Below are positions 5,622 to 9,281 of a stretch of DNA of 9,281 nt, piece by piece. The DNA is taken from assembly GCA_902488785.1 (NCBI GenBank), contig CABTXJ010000026.1, positions 1 through 9,281 on the forward strand, in the 5' to 3' direction. The position numbers and the translations under genes are program-made. Positions within the stretch are counted from its first letter, which is position 1, and every line of letters begins with the position of its first letter. A model generated the notes under the pieces. It saw only the letters and a program-made list of their open reading frames with translations. It searched no databases and had not been told where the DNA came from. Origin of the DNA: an uncultured Eubacteriales bacterium. GTDB lineage: Bacteria; Bacillota; Clostridia; TANB77; CAG-508.

Positions 5622-7550
5622 TTACTTATTTTTGATTGTAATATCTTTTGTCTTATTTAAGTCTACATTTTGATCTGATACTTTTTCTCCATCAATGTAT
5701 ACACTAAGTCTTCCTACACCATATCCAGATATTAGTACTTCTTTTGCTGTTTCATCTGTATCTATTTTCTTATTTAATACTTCATCACCACTAAAGTTAA
5801 CTACTACTGGTACTTGTCTTTTTAATATCTTATCTTCATCTTTAATATATGATGAAACATCTATTTTTACAGTTCCTTTTAATAATACAGGTAATCTATT
5901 TACAAATATAGTAACTGTATCTTTTTCTTTTACTGTAGTTCCTGGTGTTGGATCAATTGCAGTTACAACTCCATCTGATACTGTTTCATATACTACTTTT
6001 TCTTCTTTAACATTTAATCCTAATGCTTTAAGTTCTTTTTTAACATCTGCTTCATTTCTATCTGCAACTACTGGTATTTTAACATCTTTTCTTGAAGTTC
6101 CCTTGCTTACTTTAATAATTACCTTATTTTTCTTTGGCATCATATTTTCATTATTTGCTTCATATTCAACTTTTATTATTTTTCCAGCTTCTATTTCTTC
6201 TGAAAACTCTTCTTCTATTTCATATTTAACTTCTAATTTTTCTAACTCTTTTGTTAATTCCTCTTTTGACATTTTTTCCATATCTTCAGGTAACTTAACA
6301 AGTTCTGGTCCTTTACTAATAAATATCTTTATTTTTGTTCCTGTTTTTATCTTATAGTTTGGTTGAAATGGTGGTATCTGTTTTATTACATATCCTTTTT
6401 CAACATCATCACTGAATTCTTCAACTATTTCATATTCAAACCCTAATTTTTCTAACTCTTCAATTGCTTCTTCTTTACTTTTTCTTTTTTCGTCCATTTC
6501 TCCTGTTAAATTAGGTATAAATGTTTCTTTTTCTCTTGCATCATTTAAAAGTTTTGTAGCAAATATAGTAATTAAAATTAACAAAACTACAATAGCTATA
6601 GCTGTAAGTGTAGGTTTTAACCAAGGTTTTTCTTCAAATATATTAGTTTTCTTATTATTTCTCTGCATATCTTGTGATTCAGATACTGCATTCTTATCAT
6701 CTTCATTTAGTAAGGTAAAATCCACTTCTGGATTTTTAGTTAATATTTCTAGATCTCTTAAAAATTCTGTTGCTGAATCATATCTTTCATCTTTGCTTTT
6801 TGCCATTGCCTTCATAATTATATAGTTTAGTCCCTCAGGTATACTAGGGTTTAATATTTTAGCATCAACGGGTTTTTCTTGTACTTGTTTTAATGCTACA
6901 GATACTGGTGTATCTGCATCAAATGGTACTTTACCTGTTACCATTTCATACATAACAATACCTAATGAATATAGGTCTGACTTTGCATCTGTTACTCCAC
7001 CTTTTGCATGTTCTGGTGAAAAATAGTGTACAGATCCAATAATACTACCATATGCTGTCATAGTAGCTTTTGTTATAGCTTTTGCTATACCAAAGTCTGT
7101 AACTTTTGCTATCCCTTCTTCTGTTATTATTATATTATGTGGTTTAATATCTCTATGTACTATACCATTTCTATGTGCCATATCTAATGCAGATAATACT
7201 TGTTTTGCAATATTTACTGACCATTTCCATGATAATTTTCCTTCTGCTGTTACTATTTCTTTTAATGTTTTTCCTTTTACAAGTTCCATTACAATATAGT
7301 ATACTCCATCTGTACCAACATCATATACCGATACTATATTTGGATGTGTAAGTGATGCTGCAGACTGTGCTTCATCATTAAATCTTTTAATGAACTCTGA
7401 ATCTGTAGTAAACTCATCTTTTAATACTTTAACTGCAACTTCTCTATTTAACACCTTATCTTTTGCCATATATACTACGGCCATTCCACCGTTTCCTATT
7501 TTATCTTCTATAACATATCTGCCTTGAAGTACTTTGCCTTCTAAGTCCAT
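5622..7550 (-). CDS. prkC: Membrane Ser/Thr protein kinase with PASTA repeats
   Basis: PrkC/Stk1-family kinases phosphorylate Ser/Thr on cell-wall, division and translation proteins, with the extracellular PASTA repeats sensing peptidoglycan fragments or lipid II. The 642-residue protein has a complete kinase domain (about 10-270): glycine loop IGNGGMA (18-24), K41 in VAVK, HRDIKPHN (132-139, catalytic D134), TDFG (151-154), activation-loop T163 and T165, and GSVHYFSPEH (172-181). A juxtamembrane linker leads to one membrane helix (about 313-332). Outside are three PASTA-type repeats (about 343-413, 414-484, 490-551) and a C-terminal beta-rich segment (about 555-642) ending in KNK. The first two repeats are unusually rich in Glu and share an EEFS-D/E-acidic core; the third is the most canonical (IDPTPGTTV). 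GGGGG lies 5 bases before the ATG, supporting this start. The gene follows prpC after an unusually long 211-base gap and precedes tgt. Confidence 0.96.
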   Translation of the reverse strand: MDLEGKVLQGRYVIEDKIGNGGMAVVYMAKDKVLNREVAVKVLKDEFTTDSEFIKRFNDEAQSAASLTHPNIVSVYDVGTDGVYYIVMELVKGKTLKEIVTAEGKLSWKWSVNIAKQVLSALDMAHRNGIVHRDIKPHNIIITEEGIAKVTDFGIAKAITKATMTAYGSIIGSVHYFSPEHAKGGVTDAKSDLYSLGIVMYEMVTGKVPFDADTPVSVALKQVQEKPVDAKILNPSIPEGLNYIIMKAMAKSKDERYDSATEFLRDLEILTKNPEVDFTLLNEDDKNAVSESQDMQRNNKKTNIFEEKPWLKPTLTAIAIVVLLILITIFATKLLNDAREKETFIPNLTGEMDEKRKSKEEAIEELEKLGFEYEIVEEFSDDVEKGYVIKQIPPFQPNYKIKTGTKIKIFISKGPELVKLPEDMEKMSKEELTKELEKLEVKYEIEEEFSEEIEAGKIIKVEYEANNENMMPKKNKVIIKVSKGTSRKDVKIPVVADRNEADVKKELKALGLNVKEEKVVYETVSDGVVTAIDPTPGTTVKEKDTVTIFVNRLPVLLKGTVKIDVSSYIKDEDKILKRQVPVVVNFSGDEVLNKKIDTDETAKEVLISGYGVGRLSVYIDGEKVSDQNVDLNKTKDITIKNK

Positions 7551-7555
7551 AAATG

Positions 7556-7560
7556 CCCCC
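7556..7560 (-). promoter_or_regulatory. Ribosome binding site of prkC
   Basis: AAAGGGGG on the minus strand, with the G run at 7560-7556, sits 5 bases before the prkC ATG. It is the only G-rich stretch in this AT-filled gap, which supports the chosen start. Confidence 0.7.
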
Positions 7561-7626
7561 TTTTTATATACCTTATATTCATTTAAATATATAATATTTT
7601 AGCTATTTATTATATATATTAAACAA

Positions 7627-7654
7627 AATATATATAATATTTACATAATGTTAA
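7627..7654 (-). promoter_or_regulatory. Weak candidate sigma-A promoter upstream of prkC
   Basis: On the minus strand TTAACA (7654-7649) is followed after 16 bases by TATATT (7632-7627), about 75 bases before the prkC start. The rest of the 211-base gap (7551-7761) is AT-rich, with no coding frame and no stable hairpin that would clearly end the prpC transcript. The sequence is so AT-rich that such matches are expected by chance. The length of the gap is the better argument for a separate prkC promoter. Confidence 0.25.
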
Positions 7655-7761
7655 TATATTATTCTTATATTCTACTTTTTATTTTTGCTTTTTATATTTT
7701 ACCATTTATTTATTCTTTGTTTTCTTTTTCATTTTTTTACTTTTGTCTTTTATTTCCGCTT

Positions 7762-8487
7762 TTATTTTTTAACAACTATTGCTGTTATATTATCTAATCC
7801 ACCATTTGCATTAGCTTCATTTATTAAATCTTCTGCTGGATTTGATGAAGTTCTTAAAATTTCTTCTATTCTTTCTTCTAATACCATGTTTGTAAGTCCA
7901 TCTGAACACATAAGAAGTATGTCATCTTTTAATAATTTCTTATTAAACACATCTGCTTCTACTAGTTTTCCTGTTCCTACAGCTTTTGTTACCATATTTT
8001 TATTTGGATGTGTTCTTCCTTCTTCTCTTGTTATTTTTCCTTCATCTATCAAGTTTTCTATATAACTATGATCTTTAGTAAGTTTTCTAAAGAAGTTCTT
8101 TCTAAGCCTATATATACTACTATCTCCTGCATGTCCTATGTATATATCATCTTTAATAAGTAATACAATTTCAATTGTTGCTCCCATATATTTTAAGTCT
8201 TCATCTTCTTTAGATTTTTCATTTACTATCATATTTGCATATTCTATTGCACCATTTACTAATTTTTTAATGTCTTCTCTATCGTCAAATGTTATCTCAT
8301 AATTTGTAGTTATATAGCTTTTAGCTGCTTCAACTGCCAAGGTACTTGCTACTCTTCCTCCATGATAACCACCCATACCATCAGATAATATAAATAGGTC
8401 TATTCCCATTTCTTCATCTGATACAAAGTATGAATCTTCATTTACTTCTCTTGATTTTCCAATATCTGATTTTGCAAAAATTCTCAT
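7762..8487 (-). CDS. prpC: PP2C-family Ser/Thr phosphatase, partner of PrkC
   Basis: This cytoplasmic metal-dependent phosphatase removes phosphate from the kinase PrkC and its substrates. Its 241 residues match the short bacterial PP2C family (about 240-250). Motifs in order: GKSREVNEDS (10-19), SDGMGG (35-40), YMGAT (100-104), GHAGDSSIYRLR (118-129), LTKDHS (136-141), SDGLTNMV (195-202) and GGLDNIT (229-235). The predicted metal ligands D18, D36, D196 and D232 are all present, so it should be active. No membrane segment is seen. AGAGG lies 5 bases before the ATG, and the gene starts 10 bases after rlmN, so the two are co-transcribed. Gene order rlmN-prpC-prkC is common in Bacillota. The gap to prkC is longer than usual, since in Bacillus the two overlap or nearly touch. 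Assignment as the PrkC antagonist rests on family and neighbourhood. Confidence 0.95.
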   Translation of the reverse strand: MRIFAKSDIGKSREVNEDSYFVSDEEMGIDLFILSDGMGGYHGGRVASTLAVEAAKSYITTNYEITFDDREDIKKLVNGAIEYANMIVNEKSKEDEDLKYMGATIEIVLLIKDDIYIGHAGDSSIYRLRKNFFRKLTKDHSYIENLIDEGKITREEGRTHPNKNMVTKAVGTGKLVEADVFNKKLLKDDILLMCSDGLTNMVLEERIEEILRTSSNPAEDLINEANANGGLDNITAIVVKK

Positions 8488-8497
8488 ATTTTCCTCT

Positions 8498-9281
8498 TTA
8501 CATATTTTGCTTTCTTAATTGTCCACATGCTGCTTCTATATCTTCACCTAATGTTCTTCGTATAGTTGCAACAATATTATTATCATTTAGATAGTCTCTA
8601 AATTTTAATATGTTATCATTTGTACTCTTTTTGTAATTTGTTTCGTCTATTTCATTTATTCTAATTAAATTAACATGACATTTAATATCTTTAATTAAAC
8701 TAACTAATCTTTTTGCATCTTCTAAACTATCATTTAATCCATTAACCATTGCATATTCAAAAGATACTCTTCTTCCGGTAACTTTTATATAATACCTACA
8801 TGCATCTAATAGCTCTTCTATATTATATCTTCTATTAATTGGCATTATCTCTGATCTTAGCTCATCAGTTGTATAATGTAGTGATATTGATAATGTACAT
8901 TGTGTTTTAAGGTCTGCTAAGTCTCTTATCCTATCTGCAAGTCCTGATGTTGATATGCTAATATGCCTTGCTCCAATTTCTACTCCAAATGGATCATTTA
9001 TTATTTTAATTGCATTAATTAGATTATCAAAATTATCTAATGGTTCACCTATACCCATAAATACAATATTAGATATTCTAAGGTCTTCTTCTCTTTGTAT
9101 TTTTAGTATTTGATCTACTATTTCGCCTGTTTGCAAATCACCTTCAAATTTTGCTTTAGTAGATGCACAAAACTTACATCCCATCTTACAGCCTTTTTGT
9201 GTTGAAATACATAAAGTATAACCATATTTGTATTTCATAAGAACGCATTCTATTGCTCCACCTGTGGGTAATCCTAGTAAG
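8498..9281 (-). CDS. rlmN: Dual-specificity 23S rRNA/tRNA adenine-C2 methyltransferase, 5' end outside window
   Basis: RlmN is a radical-SAM enzyme that methylates C2 of A2503 in 23S rRNA and, in several bacteria, of A37 in some tRNAs, supporting translational accuracy. About 261 C-terminal residues are visible of a usual length near 350. The frame stays open through the right edge, and the residues before the Met at 9238 (GLPTGGAIECVL) match the family segment preceding the iron-sulfur site, so that Met is internal. The cluster motif CKMGCKFC (CxxxCxxC) lies at 9190-9167. MGIGEPLDNFDN follows as the SAM-binding GEP motif. The C-terminal AACGQL holds the second catalytic cysteine that carries the methyl intermediate (codon 8527-8525; E. 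coli C355). AACGQLR distinguishes RlmN/Cfr from other radical-SAM enzymes. Cfr is less likely given the cellular prpC-prkC context. The stop is TAA, 10 bases before prpC. Confidence 0.96.
   Translation of the reverse strand, partial: LLGLPTGGAIECVLMKYKYGYTLCISTQKGCKMGCKFCASTKAKFEGDLQTGEIVDQILKIQREEDLRISNIVFMGIGEPLDNFDNLINAIKIINDPFGVEIGARHISISTSGLADRIRDLADLKTQCTLSISLHYTTDELRSEIMPINRRYNIEELLDACRYYIKVTGRRVSFEYAMVNGLNDSLEDAKRLVSLIKDIKCHVNLIRINEIDETNYKKSTNDNILKFRDYLNDNNIVATIRRTLGEDIEAACGQLRKQNM

Noticed and set aside
5695..6357. Open plus-strand frame opposite the PASTA region of prkC
   Set aside because: Antisense to well-supported PASTA coding sequence; Ser/Thr/Phe-rich and without any family signature.
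7685..8065. Open plus-strand frame covering the prpC-prkC gap and the 3' part of prpC
   Set aside because: Most of it is antisense to conserved PP2C motifs, and the part in the gap is low-complexity Phe/Tyr-rich sequence.
9236..9238. Met at 9238 as the start of rlmN
   Set aside because: The frame remains open to the right edge and encodes family-typical residues before it; a start there would remove the N-terminal domain.

Overview
The window comes from a very AT-rich, low-GC Gram-positive-like bacterium, most probably in Bacillota and near the Clostridia. The evidence is the rlmN-prpC-prkC signalling cluster, the PASTA-type membrane kinase, purine-rich Shine-Dalgarno sequences, Asn/Lys/Ile-rich proteins and short AT-filled gaps. 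Tryptophan is encoded by TGG and one gene ends in TGA, so the standard bacterial code applies. No species can be named from this sequence alone.

All seven genes lie on the minus strand and read from right to left. At the right edge is rlmN, whose 5' end is cut off. It is followed 10 bases later by prpC, a PP2C-type phosphatase. A 211-base AT-rich gap with a weak candidate promoter separates prpC from prkC, a membrane Ser/Thr kinase with PASTA repeats. Next come tgt (tRNA-guanine transglycosylase), a membrane-anchored protein with WG-like repeats and an Asn/Gln-rich tail, a divergent SecD-like six-helix membrane protein, and a 156-residue protein with two membrane helices. The left 182 bases hold no gene. 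They contain an (AT)10 run and two hairpins that look like terminators, one of them suited to ending this minus-strand transcript.

The two upstream genes next to prkC are familiar: PrpC and PrkC are an opposing phosphatase/kinase pair, and rlmN is a common neighbour. The left half is less ordinary. In many bacteria tgt is followed by yajC, secD and secF. Here the yajC position holds the WG-repeat protein. The SecD-like protein lacks the DLxGG signature and the TM4 aspartate of canonical SecD, and it carries a charged cytoplasmic N-terminal extension of about 70 residues. The secF position holds the unrecognised two-helix protein. The last three genes therefore look like a remodelled envelope or translocase-associated module coupled to tgt and placed behind a cell-wall-sensing kinase. 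A joint function is inference. No mobile element, CRISPR array, tRNA, rRNA or recognisable riboswitch was found.
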